Counted from the first letter of the stretch, positions 43,194 through 52,635 are shown. The stretch: DNA of 64,000 bases from an uncultured Planctomycetaceae bacterium (GCA_903863885.1 CAIPEB010000336.1:1-64000); one strand, 5' to 3'. Translations and numbers: made by a program. The notes: generated by a model not told the origin, from the letters alone.

Positions 43194-46100
43194 TCAGGGC
43201 CCCGCTCGCCGCGTGTTGTACTCTTGTCGGTATTTGATCGTCTCCGGCGTCTGAGGATATTGCTCGCCGGCGCCGTACGGATAGCCGCTCATGCCGTGGA
43301 AGGGCAGGGGAGTGACGGTGTCCGGAAACGCGGTGTAGAGATCCATATCCTTGCAGTAACTGTCGGTTTTCAGCAGGAAGGACCGCTGAAAGCCCTCGGC
43401 CACCGGCGGCAGTTCCGTCGCGGAGAACTCCATGGCGACCTCGTCACCGTGCCCCATGATCACGAACCGGTCGTCGGCTGAGGTCAAGAGATCGCGCACA
43501 TCGCCGAACCGTGTGTAGTCGCCGGCCATCAGCTTCCAAGCCACGTCGCGATCGATGTTGTCGTAGTCCGACAGATTGGGGCGAGCCCCGTCCGGCGAGT
43601 ACTCGCGCGGATAGCCAAGACGCCTCAACTCGGCGTGCGTGGCACTCAATTCGCGCACGGACCCGACATCCTTGCCGCGGCTGACGGCAAGGAAAATGCG
43701 ATCCCAGTACAGGTCCATGTTCGTCTCGATGCGAAGTCGCGAGTCGCCCCCAATCCAGACGCCCGTCATGTCGACGGTCATGATGTGATTGACGCCCGCC
43801 GGGTAACCGACTTGGACGAGCACCGGCACCCATTTGCCGTCGCGCCACACGGAGATCGTCGGAGCTTTCAATTCGACGCCGGCCTGGCTGGCCGCATAAT
43901 TCGTCGAGGAATAGCCGTACTCGACCCACCCGTTCAATACGAGAACAAGTTTCTCGTGGTCTGATGGTCTGCCGATGCCCGCGGGGAATTCCAGATCCAC
44001 ATGGTGGGGTTGGGCCACTCCCATGAATCGGACGTCCTGCTCCGTCGGGCCGACGTATCGCCGATCGACCCGACGCAGCAAATCCGTCACATCGCGGTTG
44101 TTGCCGTCCACCGCATGCACAGGATCGATGGCCTCGCGAACGCAGAAAATCTCGAAAGGCGGGGCCGGACCGTTGACCGCCATCATCTCGTTGGGATAGA
44201 TGCGGGTGCCGGCCGGATGATCGACGGCGACGAGTTTCGCTTCGTCAAAGTAAGTAACCTCTTCCAGCGGCGTGACGCTGCGAAACGCGAACTTCCCGTT
44301 GAGAGGCTTGAGATTCGGCAGAGGAACGTATTCCGTCGGATCGGGAGGTGCATACTTGCCCGGCGAGAGCAGGAATCCCAGGCCGCCCGTGCCCCCGAAG
44401 TCGCACACGAACTCGAATCGAGAGCCGTTCCAGGCGAACAGGTAAGGGCAGGATGAGCCCTTTCGGTTCAATTCGGTGATTGTCGCCGTTCGATCGGCCG
44501 GCAACTCCAATTCGGCCTGCAGCACAGCGTCCGGCCACAGAATTCGCAGCCACTCGACCTTTGCCTGGTCGCCCAGGCCCGCGTGGACACGCAGAGGGGC
44601 CGAAGATGTCGGGCCGGTCGAAGCGCCGATCACGTACTGCTGAAGGATGCGGCCGGACTTGATCTCGACTCGCGCGCCGATCGCCGAATTGTTGGACCGC
44701 GACTTCTGGTCTTTGGTTGCCGTTCCCAGCAGATCGAACTGTATCCAGTGGCCGCCCTGGGTCGCGTTTTCCAGCAGCATGGGCTGTTCGCCCTCCGGCC
44801 AAAGCAGCAGGTCGCAGCGTCCGTCACCCGTGAAATCCGCGACGACGCAGCTGGCATTCGCTTTGAAGCTGATACTGTTCAGGAGATTGCCCGGATCGCC
44901 GGTACAGGCATTGAAGAAGCCCTGAGCCGGCGAGCGATTGATGAGGAGCACCGGACCGAACTCGCCGTCGGCTCGCTGCGCATCGGCGAATAAGAGGTCG
45001 AGGTCGCCGTCGTTGTCGATGTCAGCGAAACAGCCGCCCGTCGGTTTCAGCGGCCCGAATTGCCGTGTGAAGTCGGCATGCTCCTCAAAGCGGAAGCCGC
45101 CGAGATTTCTAAACAATCGCACTCCGCTCCGCGTGCAGACCAACAGATCCTGGAATCCGTCTTTGTCCGGATCGCCCGTCGTCGCGCTGATCACCTCATT
45201 GGCATCGCATCCCATCGACTTGCCGTCCAGACGACGGTATGCGCCGCCGCGATCGTTGAGCCATCCGCTCGGCGCGCGTTTGCCATCCGGAAAGACGATC
45301 AGATCGAGGTCGCGGTCGTTGTCGAAATCAGCTGCCGCAATGGCGGCAATCGGAGTATCGCCCGAGGCCAGTCCCCATGGCTCCGCCTGATTTGCCCAGG
45401 AACCGTCCCGGTTGTTGATCCACAGACGGGAGGCCGCGGCCTGAGAATCGCTCTGTGCCGGAATGCTGCCGCTCTTGATCTGCGTGCTGAGAAGATCGAG
45501 ATCGCCATCGCTGTCGATGTCGAGAAGGCTCGCGCCGTTGGCAAGCGACGACTCCTGCAGCTTGGGAGCCTCGGCCCGCGTCAACTTTCCTTTACCGTCG
45601 TTGAGCAGCAGCCAGTCCTCTCCCTCGCGCCCCGCCCAGACATCGAGGTCTCCGTCGTTGTCCACATCTCCCAGGGCGACGGAGACCGTGCGGTCGCACA
45701 GCGGCGAGCCTGCGGTGAAGTTCCCGCTTCCGTCGTTGGTGCACAGGACAAGTTGGCCGCCGGCGCCCGTCAGGCAGAGATCCAGGTCGCCATCGCCGTC
45801 GAGGTCACCCGCCGCAATGCCCGGAAGGCGAATGTCGCCCCCCGCCCACTTCCAGGCAGCACTCGCCTCGCCGAACTTGCGCACGTTCGGCGAAAGCACG
45901 ACCCGCCGTCCCGTCTTCTGCTCGGCGTCCGGCAGCGGCAAATTGTCGGCGCCGAGTGCCTGGTAGTACTTTCCGCCTTCGCTGTACGCCTCGCCCGCGA
46001 CAAAGGTCCCGCCGGCAAGTTCGAACGTGCGCAGTTTGCTGAAGCGTTCGAGAAGCGTTTTCACGCGATCACGCTTGCCGGCTCGTTGGTATTGCTGGGA

Positions 46101-46730
46101 AAGCCGATAAAGAGCCGAGACAAATCCCGGGTCCAACTCGATCACCTGCTCAAGCACCTTCGTGGCTTCATCGGTTCTGCCCAGCCGCAGCAGAACCTCG
46201 GCATATTTGTAGAGAACGTACGGATCCTTGGCGTCGACTTCCCGGACCGCCTCGTAGCACTTGGCTGCCGCCTCTGCGTCGCCGACGTGCTGGTAGTAGA
46301 TGCCCAGTATGAAATTCGCACGCGCGCTCTTCGGATCTTTGGCGAGCACCGCCTCCAGCGACTTGCGGCAGTTTTCGAGTTGTTCCTTTGCGTTGCTCTT
46401 GCCCTTGGCCGCCTGCCCCTCGAGGTTGAGCTGAGCCAGCGCCAGATTGAATCTGGCCGCTGTCCAGTCAGGGAAGACGCTCAACGCTCTCTCGAACGCT
46501 GCGGCCGCCGGCGCGTACTCGAACTGGTCGAGCAGCGCACAGCCCCGGTTGAAATCGGCCAGGCTTGCGGCCAGCGCGGCCGGATCGGTGCCCTTTGCTG
46601 CGGACGACTCGCCGGAGTTTGCCGACGCAATGAAAAACAGGCTCAACAGGAGGATTGGCCCAACGAGCCACAGACTTGAAGGGTCGTGCGTCGCAACTTG
46701 TTTGCTGCGAATGACTTCCTGTTGTTTCAT
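43194..46730 (-). CDS. TPR plus FG-GAP/VCBS plus ASPIC/UnbV exported protein, 1178 aa
   Basis: The start at 46730 is chosen because GGAGG lies eight bases upstream. A longer frame to 46943 begins with a low-complexity Arg-rich leader. A membrane or signal segment (LWLVGPILLLSLFFIASANS) is followed by TPR repeats (about 60-260: KSARANFILGIYYQHVGDAE, AEVLLRLGRTDEATKVLEQV). FG-GAP/VCBS repeats come next (about 300-650: DLDGDGDLDLCL, DVDNDGDLDVWAG, DIDSDGDLDLLS, DIDNDGDLDLLF), then an ASPIC/UnbV-type domain (about 700-790: GARVEIKSGRILQQYVIGAS). About 350 further residues (CPYLFAWNGSRFEFVCDFGG onward) are not recognised. Probably an exported protein with a helical adaptor and calcium-propeller. 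Confidence 0.88.
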   Translation of the reverse strand: MKQQEVIRSKQVATHDPSSLWLVGPILLLSLFFIASANSGESSAAKGTDPAALAASLADFNRGCALLDQFEYAPAAAAFERALSVFPDWTAARFNLALAQLNLEGQAAKGKSNAKEQLENCRKSLEAVLAKDPKSARANFILGIYYQHVGDAEAAAKCYEAVREVDAKDPYVLYKYAEVLLRLGRTDEATKVLEQVIELDPGFVSALYRLSQQYQRAGKRDRVKTLLERFSKLRTFELAGGTFVAGEAYSEGGKYYQALGADNLPLPDAEQKTGRRVVLSPNVRKFGEASAAWKWAGGDIRLPGIAAGDLDGDGDLDLCLTGAGGQLVLCTNDGSGNFTAGSPLCDRTVSVALGDVDNDGDLDVWAGREGEDWLLLNDGKGKLTRAEAPKLQESSLANGASLLDIDSDGDLDLLSTQIKSGSIPAQSDSQAAASRLWINNRDGSWANQAEPWGLASGDTPIAAIAAADFDNDRDLDLIVFPDGKRAPSGWLNDRGGAYRRLDGKSMGCDANEVISATTGDPDKDGFQDLLVCTRSGVRLFRNLGGFRFEEHADFTRQFGPLKPTGGCFADIDNDGDLDLLFADAQRADGEFGPVLLINRSPAQGFFNACTGDPGNLLNSISFKANASCVVADFTGDGRCDLLLWPEGEQPMLLENATQGGHWIQFDLLGTATKDQKSRSNNSAIGARVEIKSGRILQQYVIGASTGPTSSAPLRVHAGLGDQAKVEWLRILWPDAVLQAELELPADRTATITELNRKGSSCPYLFAWNGSRFEFVCDFGGTGGLGFLLSPGKYAPPDPTEYVPLPNLKPLNGKFAFRSVTPLEEVTYFDEAKLVAVDHPAGTRIYPNEMMAVNGPAPPFEIFCVREAIDPVHAVDGNNRDVTDLLRRVDRRYVGPTEQDVRFMGVAQPHHVDLEFPAGIGRPSDHEKLVLVLNGWVEYGYSSTNYAASQAGVELKAPTISVWRDGKWVPVLVQVGYPAGVNHIMTVDMTGVWIGGDSRLRIETNMDLYWDRIFLAVSRGKDVGSVRELSATHAELRRLGYPREYSPDGARPNLSDYDNIDRDVAWKLMAGDYTRFGDVRDLLTSADDRFVIMGHGDEVAMEFSATELPPVAEGFQRSFLLKTDSYCKDMDLYTAFPDTVTPLPFHGMSGYPYGAGEQYPQTPETIKYRQEYNTRRAGP

Positions 46731-46738
46731 GCGTGCAT

Positions 46739-46743
46739 CCTCC
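46739..46743 (-). promoter_or_regulatory. Ribosome binding site fixing the start of the TPR/FG-GAP gene
   Basis: GGAGG on the minus strand lies eight bases before the ATG at 46730 and decides between that start and the longer open frame. Confidence 0.7.
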
Positions 46744-46754
46744 GCGTGTCGGCG

Positions 46755-46768
46755 TCGGCGATCGCCGA
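46755..46768. promoter_or_regulatory. 14-base perfect palindrome
   Basis: TCGGCGATCGCCGA is perfectly self-complementary and lies 24 bases upstream of the TPR/FG-GAP start, so it could be an operator overlapping the leader. No second copy was noticed here. Confidence 0.35.
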
Positions 46769-47000
46769 ATGGGTCTTTTGGGGTAAACGAAGCTTGCCGC
46801 GCCGCACCATTATTGCGGCCGAAGCGAGTTTCGGGGATCGGGGGCCCCGGCAACTGCCCGCATGCAGTACGAACGCGCGGCATGCTGCGTTCGCTGAGCA
46901 GTGGAGAATGGCGGCGGAAAACGGCGCAAGTCGCTGCACGCACGTCACTCGGCCGGTCGGCACGCGAAGGTAAGCACGCGAAGGCCGTCCGCCGCCCGCT

Positions 47001-48551
47001 TCAAACGAGCAATCGCTCCGTGCCCGATTTCGCGTCGCGTCCGCCGGTTGCGATGGCCGGTTTCCTCGCTCCCTCGTAGCGCGACACTCCGAACGCGAAT
47101 GCGCGCATGTCGAGAAAGCGGAGACGCAACGTCGCCAGGACGCGGGCTTCAATCCGCAAAAAGACGGGGCGCAGAGTGCTGCCCGCCGCGTATGTAACCC
47201 GCGCCGGCAATGCCACCCGCCCCGACTCGCTCTTGCGGGTCCAAATCAGGACTGCCAACGCCGCCAGCCGAGCCAGAGACGACCAGCCGAAGAGCATCAG
47301 GTAAATCGACGTACTTCGCCCCAGGTAGCCGAGCAGCGCCGCGCCGAAGAGGCCGCCCACGACCATTGCAGCAGCGTTGCCGACATTGTAGAGCGTCAGC
47401 AGGACGACCCGGTGCTGCCGCGGAATTGCCTCAAGCAGCACCATCGCCATGGCCAGTTCGTACCCGGCCCACAGTATTCCGGCCAACAACTGGACGCAGA
47501 CCAAGTACCAGAACGACTGGCTGACCAGCCACATCGCCGAGATCGGGATGATCCCGATTGCGCCCGCCCACAAGAGACGACGCATGCCGTACCGGGCGGC
47601 AAATCGTCCCCATGCGGACAAGGCCAGTACCTTGCCCAGGTATCCGAGCGCGACCAGAGTCATGAAGTCGATGTATGACAGGTGCAGTTTCTTCAACATG
47701 AAGGGAGCGAAGTAGGGCCCCGATGTGTAGACGGCTGCCTGGACAACCACCAGGTAAAGGAGCAGTCCGGCATTGCCGCTGGCACCGATCTGCCGAAGCG
47801 AAGCCCAAACGTCCATTCTCGTCCCGTTTGTTTCGACGTGCTGCGGCTCGCTTTGGCGAGCCAGATAACATGACGAGGCGAAACGGAAGGCGGCAGACGA
47901 GGCAAAGAGAGCGGCGAATGCCCAGGCCGTGACCGTGGTGCCGGCACATCGGTCGAGCACGATCCCGCCGATCACGAACCCGCACATCACCGTCGCCTGA
48001 CAGATTTTCACTCGGCGTGCGAAGAAACGCGGGCGGATCTGCTTGGGAATCAGCTCCTCCATCCACGTATTCCAGACCGGCGACGAGGCCATGCCGGTCC
48101 CCCAGTAGAGGCTGGCCCCGACGAACACCAGCCACGAATAACGCGAGTCCATTGCGGGGATGGTAGCTAGCAACAATAAGCTGAGTGCCTGCCCGCGTGC
48201 GCAGCCGACTACCCACCGGCGACGCGATTGCAGTTTGGTCACGGCCCAGGGCGTGATCAGTTGGAGCACGGCTCCGACGAGCAGAGGCACAGTCGTGATC
48301 ATCCCGGAAGCGATTTCGCCCATGCCGAGAGCTAGCACGAACGCCGGCAGGTACGTCTCGCCCATCCCGACCATGACGCTGGCAGTGAGTCCATCACCAA
48401 CGGTCGAGTGAAGGTCGCTGTGCAGCACATCTTTCGAGCTCCGCGAGGTGCCGGCACTCGTCGAGGCGTCTGCATTCCTTTTGAGAACTCCACCCGGCCT
48501 GACCATGCGAAACGGCGACCAATTGCCAAGCGTCCAATTGTGCAGTGTCAT
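47001..48551 (-). CDS. Major facilitator superfamily transporter
   Basis: About twelve hydrophobic helices are visible from SVMVGMGETYLPAFVLALGM to SIYLMLFGWSSLARLAALAV, with basic loops (TKLQSRRRWVVG, RRVKICQ) and a duplicated six-helix layout, so it is an MFS permease of unknown substrate. About 70 polar C-terminal residues follow the last helix. The start is uncertain: in-frame ATGs exist at 48659, 48551 and 48506 and none has a good ribosome binding site. 48551 was chosen as a compromise because the upstream part looks non-coding. It stands alone, 270 bases from the TPR/FG-GAP gene. Confidence 0.85.
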   Translation of the reverse strand: MTLHNWTLGNWSPFRMVRPGGVLKRNADASTSAGTSRSSKDVLHSDLHSTVGDGLTASVMVGMGETYLPAFVLALGMGEIASGMITTVPLLVGAVLQLITPWAVTKLQSRRRWVVGCARGQALSLLLLATIPAMDSRYSWLVFVGASLYWGTGMASSPVWNTWMEELIPKQIRPRFFARRVKICQATVMCGFVIGGIVLDRCAGTTVTAWAFAALFASSAAFRFASSCYLARQSEPQHVETNGTRMDVWASLRQIGASGNAGLLLYLVVVQAAVYTSGPYFAPFMLKKLHLSYIDFMTLVALGYLGKVLALSAWGRFAARYGMRRLLWAGAIGIIPISAMWLVSQSFWYLVCVQLLAGILWAGYELAMAMVLLEAIPRQHRVVLLTLYNVGNAAAMVVGGLFGAALLGYLGRSTSIYLMLFGWSSLARLAALAVLIWTRKSESGRVALPARVTYAAGSTLRPVFLRIEARVLATLRLRFLDMRAFAFGVSRYEGARKPAIATGGRDAKSGTERLLV

Positions 48552-48800
48552 TTGCGCCGGGAAGAGGGCTTCCGCATCTCCATTCCGATTTCGGTCGAAT
48601 TTATATCCCACTACGAATCGGCCGAACTCGAGGTACTCTTTAGCCGCAGTCGCGCACAATGCCCGAGATCGCGGAAGTCGTCGCTCGAACTCGTGTCCCG
48701 CTGCACACTGATGACACTCAAGTCGGGAACAAGTTCGCGCGATCGCATGAATATGGGCTTCACCCCCTGACGCTGAGCAAGTAACCTACATGCTTTCGCG

Positions 48801-48829
48801 AATTGTGCATCGATCAATTGTGCATCGAT
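48801..48829. repeat. Two perfect 14-base direct repeats
   Basis: AATTGTGCATCGAT occurs at 48801-48814 and 48816-48829, a 15-base period, ending 37 bases before the zinc-ribbon micro-gene. The spacing of about 1.5 helical turns could suit an operator. Each copy contains the palindrome ATCGAT. Confidence 0.55.
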
Positions 48830-48853
48830 GAACGGATAGACATATATCTGGCT

Positions 48854-48858
48854 AGGAG
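48854..48858 (+). promoter_or_regulatory. Ribosome binding site of the zinc-ribbon micro-gene
   Basis: AGGAG lies eight bases before the ATG at 48867, close to ideal spacing, which is the main argument that this very short frame is translated. Confidence 0.6.
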
Positions 48859-48866
48859 TCACTCCC

Positions 48867-48995
48867 ATGGGTCTGCGTCCACGCACGCCGCGAGCGCTGA
48901 GAATGAAACGACGTCGTTGTCCGAAGTGCGGTTGCCATCTCAACCGACTGCTCAAACGCTGCAAGCGTTGCAGCCGCACTGTGAAGCTCGGGTGA
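48867..48995 (+). CDS. 42-residue basic zinc-ribbon micro-protein
   Basis: The protein is 42 residues, starts MGLRPRTPRALRMKRRR and holds CPKC (18-21), C23/H24 and CKRC (32-35), two knuckles spaced like a treble-clef/zinc-ribbon. It is strongly basic (Arg and Lys exceed a third of residues), so it could bind nucleic acid or the ribosome. AGGAG is eight bases upstream. A pair of 14-base direct repeats precedes it. It sits between the MFS gene and the cyclase-kinase gene, with no coupled neighbour. It may be a real but unannotated gene; a pseudogene fragment of a larger zinc protein cannot be excluded. Family not recognised. Confidence 0.6.
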   Translation: MGLRPRTPRALRMKRRRCPKCGCHLNRLLKRCKRCSRTVKLG

Positions 48996-49114
48996 TGTTC
49001 GGCTGACCCCACTGTTTGGGACGAGGGCCTTGCCAAGCGTAATGCCCTCGTTGGTCGCTGCGCAGACAGCTCTTTCGGCCGTGAGGTTTCCGTTCGTTGC
49101 TGCGCGTGTCGGTC

Positions 49115-52100
49115 TTACTTCGGTGCTATCCTCGCTTGCAACTGCGAGAGCAGATTCTGTGCATCCGGAGAATCCGGCCCTGCCAGCTCTGCCAGTCGCT
49201 TGGCTCGAGTGACGGCGGCTTGCAGTTCCTCGGGCGTGGCTGATTGTCGGGCGAGCGTGGTGTAGCAGCTGGCGGTTAGTGCGGCCACGAGGTCTTCTTT
49301 TGCGGTGGCGTCTTTTGGCGAGGCCGCGAGCACTTTCTCGAACTGACTCGGCGCTCCCTGGATGGCTTCACGCAGACGATCCGGATTGCCGGCCTTCTCG
49401 AAAATCGCAAGCGCTTTGATGTAGCTGACGCCGAGGTCGCGCTGCGCTCGCATGTTGTTCGGATCGCTTGTCGCGTTTTGGCGGGCGAGTTCGATCGATT
49501 CCTCGATGGAGGCCGCTGCGTTGGCGGTTTCCTCGAGTTGCATCTGGATTCCCGCCGTCTTGTTCAGCAGCACCGATAGGCTGCGTTTCACTTCTGCGTC
49601 CGCCGGGTCTTGCTGAGTCAGTCGCCGACCGATATCGAGCGCCTCTCGGTAGTTTGACAGGGCTTTCTGAGGCGATCCCATTGCGAGCAGCGCGTTGCCG
49701 ACTTTCGTCGCGCCAACGAGAAGGTCGAACTGGATGGAAGCACTGTTCGGGTCTTTTTCCGCCATTCGGCGGCTTTTGGCCAGGCCCGACTCGTAGAGAC
49801 GGAAGGCTTCATCCGGCTTGTTCATTTCCATCGCCAGATCCGCGAGGCGGTCGTTGGAAATGGAAAGATCGCGCTGCAATTGAGTATTTTCGGGGTCCTT
49901 TGCGGCCAGCGACTCGCTGATTTTCAACGCTTCGCGGTAGGCGTCCAGTGCCGCGTCCTTGCGGCCAAGTTTGAGGTAGGCGCTGCCGAGTTTGTCCCAG
50001 CCGACCGACATGTCGCGCAGGGACTCCTCGCTGCCGGGACGTTTGGCCACGTTCTGCCTGCCCATTTCCATGCCACGCTCGTATGCGGCGAGGGCCTCTT
50101 CGGTCTGCCCCAGCTGCATCCGCAAGTCGCCGATCCGCTCGAGGCACAGCGACAGGTCGCGAGCCGCCGTTTCGTCATCAGGATCTTCCTTGACCAGTTC
50201 CTCGGCGATGGACAAGGCCTCCTCGTAAGCATTTCGTGCATCGTCCGTCCTGCCGAGACGAAGGTAGACGCCGCCCAGGCGGTCGAGCCCCAACCACAGA
50301 TCGCGGCGGTTGCCTCGATCGCTGGGGGCTCGCTTGGCCATCTCGCGCGTCATATCCATGCTTGTCTGGAAAGACCGCAGGGCTTCCGCGACCTTGCCCT
50401 TTGCCAGCTGGACGCTGCCGATTCGATCGTGTGCGATCGACACATCGTGCTGGTAGACGATCTCGTTCGGGTTCTCGCTCGCCAGCTGCCTGGCGATCTT
50501 CAGCCCCTCGGCAAAGGAGGCCGATGCCCGGTCGGTATCTCCGATCAGCATCCATCGATCGCCGATGGACATGAAATTCACGCCCCGTTCGCGTTGTGCC
50601 AGGGGCGTGTTCGGTTCGATCGCGAGAATCCGGTCGATCAGTTTGAGGTTCTCTTCGAGCATTTGCCTAAGGATCGGCAGGGTGCCGGGCACTTCGCGCA
50701 GTCGCAGCGGCACATCGTGCGTCAGGCGGCTGATCGCGTCCAGGGCGAGCCGCTTCTGCGCAAGCGCCAGATCGCGTTGTCGGGCAGCTTCCCGCCACTG
50801 GTAGATTGCGATCCCGCCGGCCACGAGCAGAATTGCGACCATGCCCGCGGCCAGCATTGCCGCGCGCCGGAAACGGTGAGCTTTGATCCGCTGTGCCTGA
50901 TGTGCCTTTTCCAGTCGCCGCTGCTCGAGTCGCTGGTCATGACTTCGAAGGGCCTGGGCCAATTCGGCGGCGCGCGGCCAGCGTTCCTGCGGCGACTGAC
51001 AGATGCAGCGCCGGATGTCGTCACGCAGCACGTCGCTGGAAATCTGCTGTTCCCAGTCGGCCGTCAGCGGACGTTCCACGTCCCCGACGGTGATCTGATA
51101 AAGCGTCATGCCGAGGCTGAAGATGTCGCTCTGTGCGGAAGCGATTCCGCCATGCCGCAATTCGGGCGCGAGATAGTCCCACGTGCCGGAAAGACCTTTG
51201 ATTCTCGATGTGTAAATGCTTTTTAGCAGATCCGGATCCTCGGCAGCGCCGAGCCCGAAATCGCCGAGCTTCGCACGGAGTTCGCCGTCTTCGCGGCGCG
51301 TGAGGAGAATGTTCGGCGGCTTGATGTCGCGATGGAAAATGCCGGCAGCGTGCACGGTGTCCAATGCGTCGGCCACCTGCGCGATCGCTTCGAGCCGCTG
51401 GCCGAGCGGCGGGTCTTCCTTGAGCCACTCGTGCAGCGGCGGGCCGTCGACGAACTCCATCTCGAGATAATGGGGCGGACGCTCGCCTTCCGTGACGTCG
51501 TAGACTTCCACGAGGCTTGGATGCGCATACTTGCGCAGCCGCTTCAGCAGTCGTGCTTCGCGTTTCAGGGCCGGCAGTCGGTCCCTTTTGAAACAGAACT
51601 TGAAAACCTGGTAGGATTTGTCGCTGAGGTTGAACGCTTTCCAGACCTCGCCGAATTCGCCCTCGCCGAGCTTGGCCGTCAGTTGCCAGTTCGTTTCGGG
51701 AACCGTGATGCCCGCGGCGGGCCGCCATCCCGGTTCCTCGAGCGTGCGCTCGGCCGGCCAGCCCTTCAGGCTGGCCTTGGGCGGAGTCAGCGGTGCAAGG
51801 CCGTCCTCGCCCACCTCGCACACTTCGTGGTCGTCCTCGACCCCTTTGAACCGATAATGCCCGTGATTGCGCCAGGCCAGTCGGGCGAACCCGTCAAAGT
51901 CCTCCTGCCGCAGAATAGCCCGGGCGTCGTCGAACACGGAGCGGCTCAGCAGTACCTGGCCGGCTTCGGCGAGGTCCATGATGCGGGCGGCCGTGGAGAC
52001 CTGGAGGCCGTAGATATCCACCACGGTCGCTCCGCCGCGGTCTTTTTCCAGCACCACCTGCCCCTGATGCACGCCCGCCCGCATCGGCGGAAGGTGACGC

Positions 52101-52468
52101 TCGGTCCTGGCGTGCTCCCGCATCGAACGTTGGGCTACCAGGGCGAATTTCACCGCCTCCGACGGCGCTGCGAATACGATCAGCATCGAGTCGCCGGCCG
52201 TCTTGATCTCGCGTCCATCGAAGGACCGCAGCGCGTCCCGCACGATTCGGTAGTGCCGGTAGACCAGTTCGGTGGCGACCAGATTGCCTTGCTCGGTCTG
52301 CAGCCTGGTCGAGCCGACAAGGTCGCTGAAGAAGATCGTCAGCACCTGGGTTTCGTGTGTCCGGCGAAATTGCTCCAGTTCGGCTCGCTCGTCCTCGGAC
52401 AGCGGCACGAGACGGTCCGTCGAGTCTTCCGGTCCAGTGGCGTCTGAGAGGTTGGACGCGTTCTGCAT
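49115..52468 (-). CDS. Class III cyclase / serine-threonine kinase / TPR fusion, 1117 aa
   Basis: Residues about 40-215 form a class III nucleotide cyclase domain: FFSDLVGST (metal D49), IKTAGDS (K89 and D93), D151 and VSTAAR. The usual transition-state Asn (in VNxAAR) is Ser158, while R162 is kept. Residues about 262-510 are a Hanks-type kinase with GEGEFGEVW (268-276), HRDIKPPN (D381), DFG (403-405) and APE. K290 in VFKF is the likely ATP-binding lysine. One membrane helix (539-557) follows, then about 13 TPR-like repeats to the end. Kinase and cyclase are predicted cytoplasmic and the TPRs outside, so the protein may couple an envelope signal to phosphorylation and/or cyclic nucleotide level. 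Confidence 0.9.
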   Translation of the reverse strand: MQNASNLSDATGPEDSTDRLVPLSEDERAELEQFRRTHETQVLTIFFSDLVGSTRLQTEQGNLVATELVYRHYRIVRDALRSFDGREIKTAGDSMLIVFAAPSEAVKFALVAQRSMREHARTERHLPPMRAGVHQGQVVLEKDRGGATVVDIYGLQVSTAARIMDLAEAGQVLLSRSVFDDARAILRQEDFDGFARLAWRNHGHYRFKGVEDDHEVCEVGEDGLAPLTPPKASLKGWPAERTLEEPGWRPAAGITVPETNWQLTAKLGEGEFGEVWKAFNLSDKSYQVFKFCFKRDRLPALKREARLLKRLRKYAHPSLVEVYDVTEGERPPHYLEMEFVDGPPLHEWLKEDPPLGQRLEAIAQVADALDTVHAAGIFHRDIKPPNILLTRREDGELRAKLGDFGLGAAEDPDLLKSIYTSRIKGLSGTWDYLAPELRHGGIASAQSDIFSLGMTLYQITVGDVERPLTADWEQQISSDVLRDDIRRCICQSPQERWPRAAELAQALRSHDQRLEQRRLEKAHQAQRIKAHRFRRAAMLAAGMVAILLVAGGIAIYQWREAARQRDLALAQKRLALDAISRLTHDVPLRLREVPGTLPILRQMLEENLKLIDRILAIEPNTPLAQRERGVNFMSIGDRWMLIGDTDRASASFAEGLKIARQLASENPNEIVYQHDVSIAHDRIGSVQLAKGKVAEALRSFQTSMDMTREMAKRAPSDRGNRRDLWLGLDRLGGVYLRLGRTDDARNAYEEALSIAEELVKEDPDDETAARDLSLCLERIGDLRMQLGQTEEALAAYERGMEMGRQNVAKRPGSEESLRDMSVGWDKLGSAYLKLGRKDAALDAYREALKISESLAAKDPENTQLQRDLSISNDRLADLAMEMNKPDEAFRLYESGLAKSRRMAEKDPNSASIQFDLLVGATKVGNALLAMGSPQKALSNYREALDIGRRLTQQDPADAEVKRSLSVLLNKTAGIQMQLEETANAAASIEESIELARQNATSDPNNMRAQRDLGVSYIKALAIFEKAGNPDRLREAIQGAPSQFEKVLAASPKDATAKEDLVAALTASCYTTLARQSATPEELQAAVTRAKRLAELAGPDSPDAQNLLSQLQARIAPK

Positions 52469-52635
52469 GGCAATTACATTTGACCCGGTATTCGGATGGT
52501 TCGACGCCGAACGATTTCGAGCAGACCGCGCTGCATGATTTTCGTATCCATCCTGTTTATCGCTCGCCGCAACCGGTCGGGCAAGTTCCTGAACCGGAAT
52601 TGACAGGATGACTCGCGGCAGGACGAAAGACCGCT

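Larger units (their letters stand above)
48552..48866. other. Intergenic region between the MFS gene and the zinc-ribbon micro-gene
   Basis: No gene is supported in these 315 bases apart from the uncertain N-terminal extension of the MFS gene. A perfect 14-base direct repeat lies near the right end and is listed separately. Confidence 0.5.

Noticed and set aside
45060-46679. A 539-codon plus-strand open frame
   Set aside because: Antisense to the TPR/FG-GAP gene; composition is a codon shadow.
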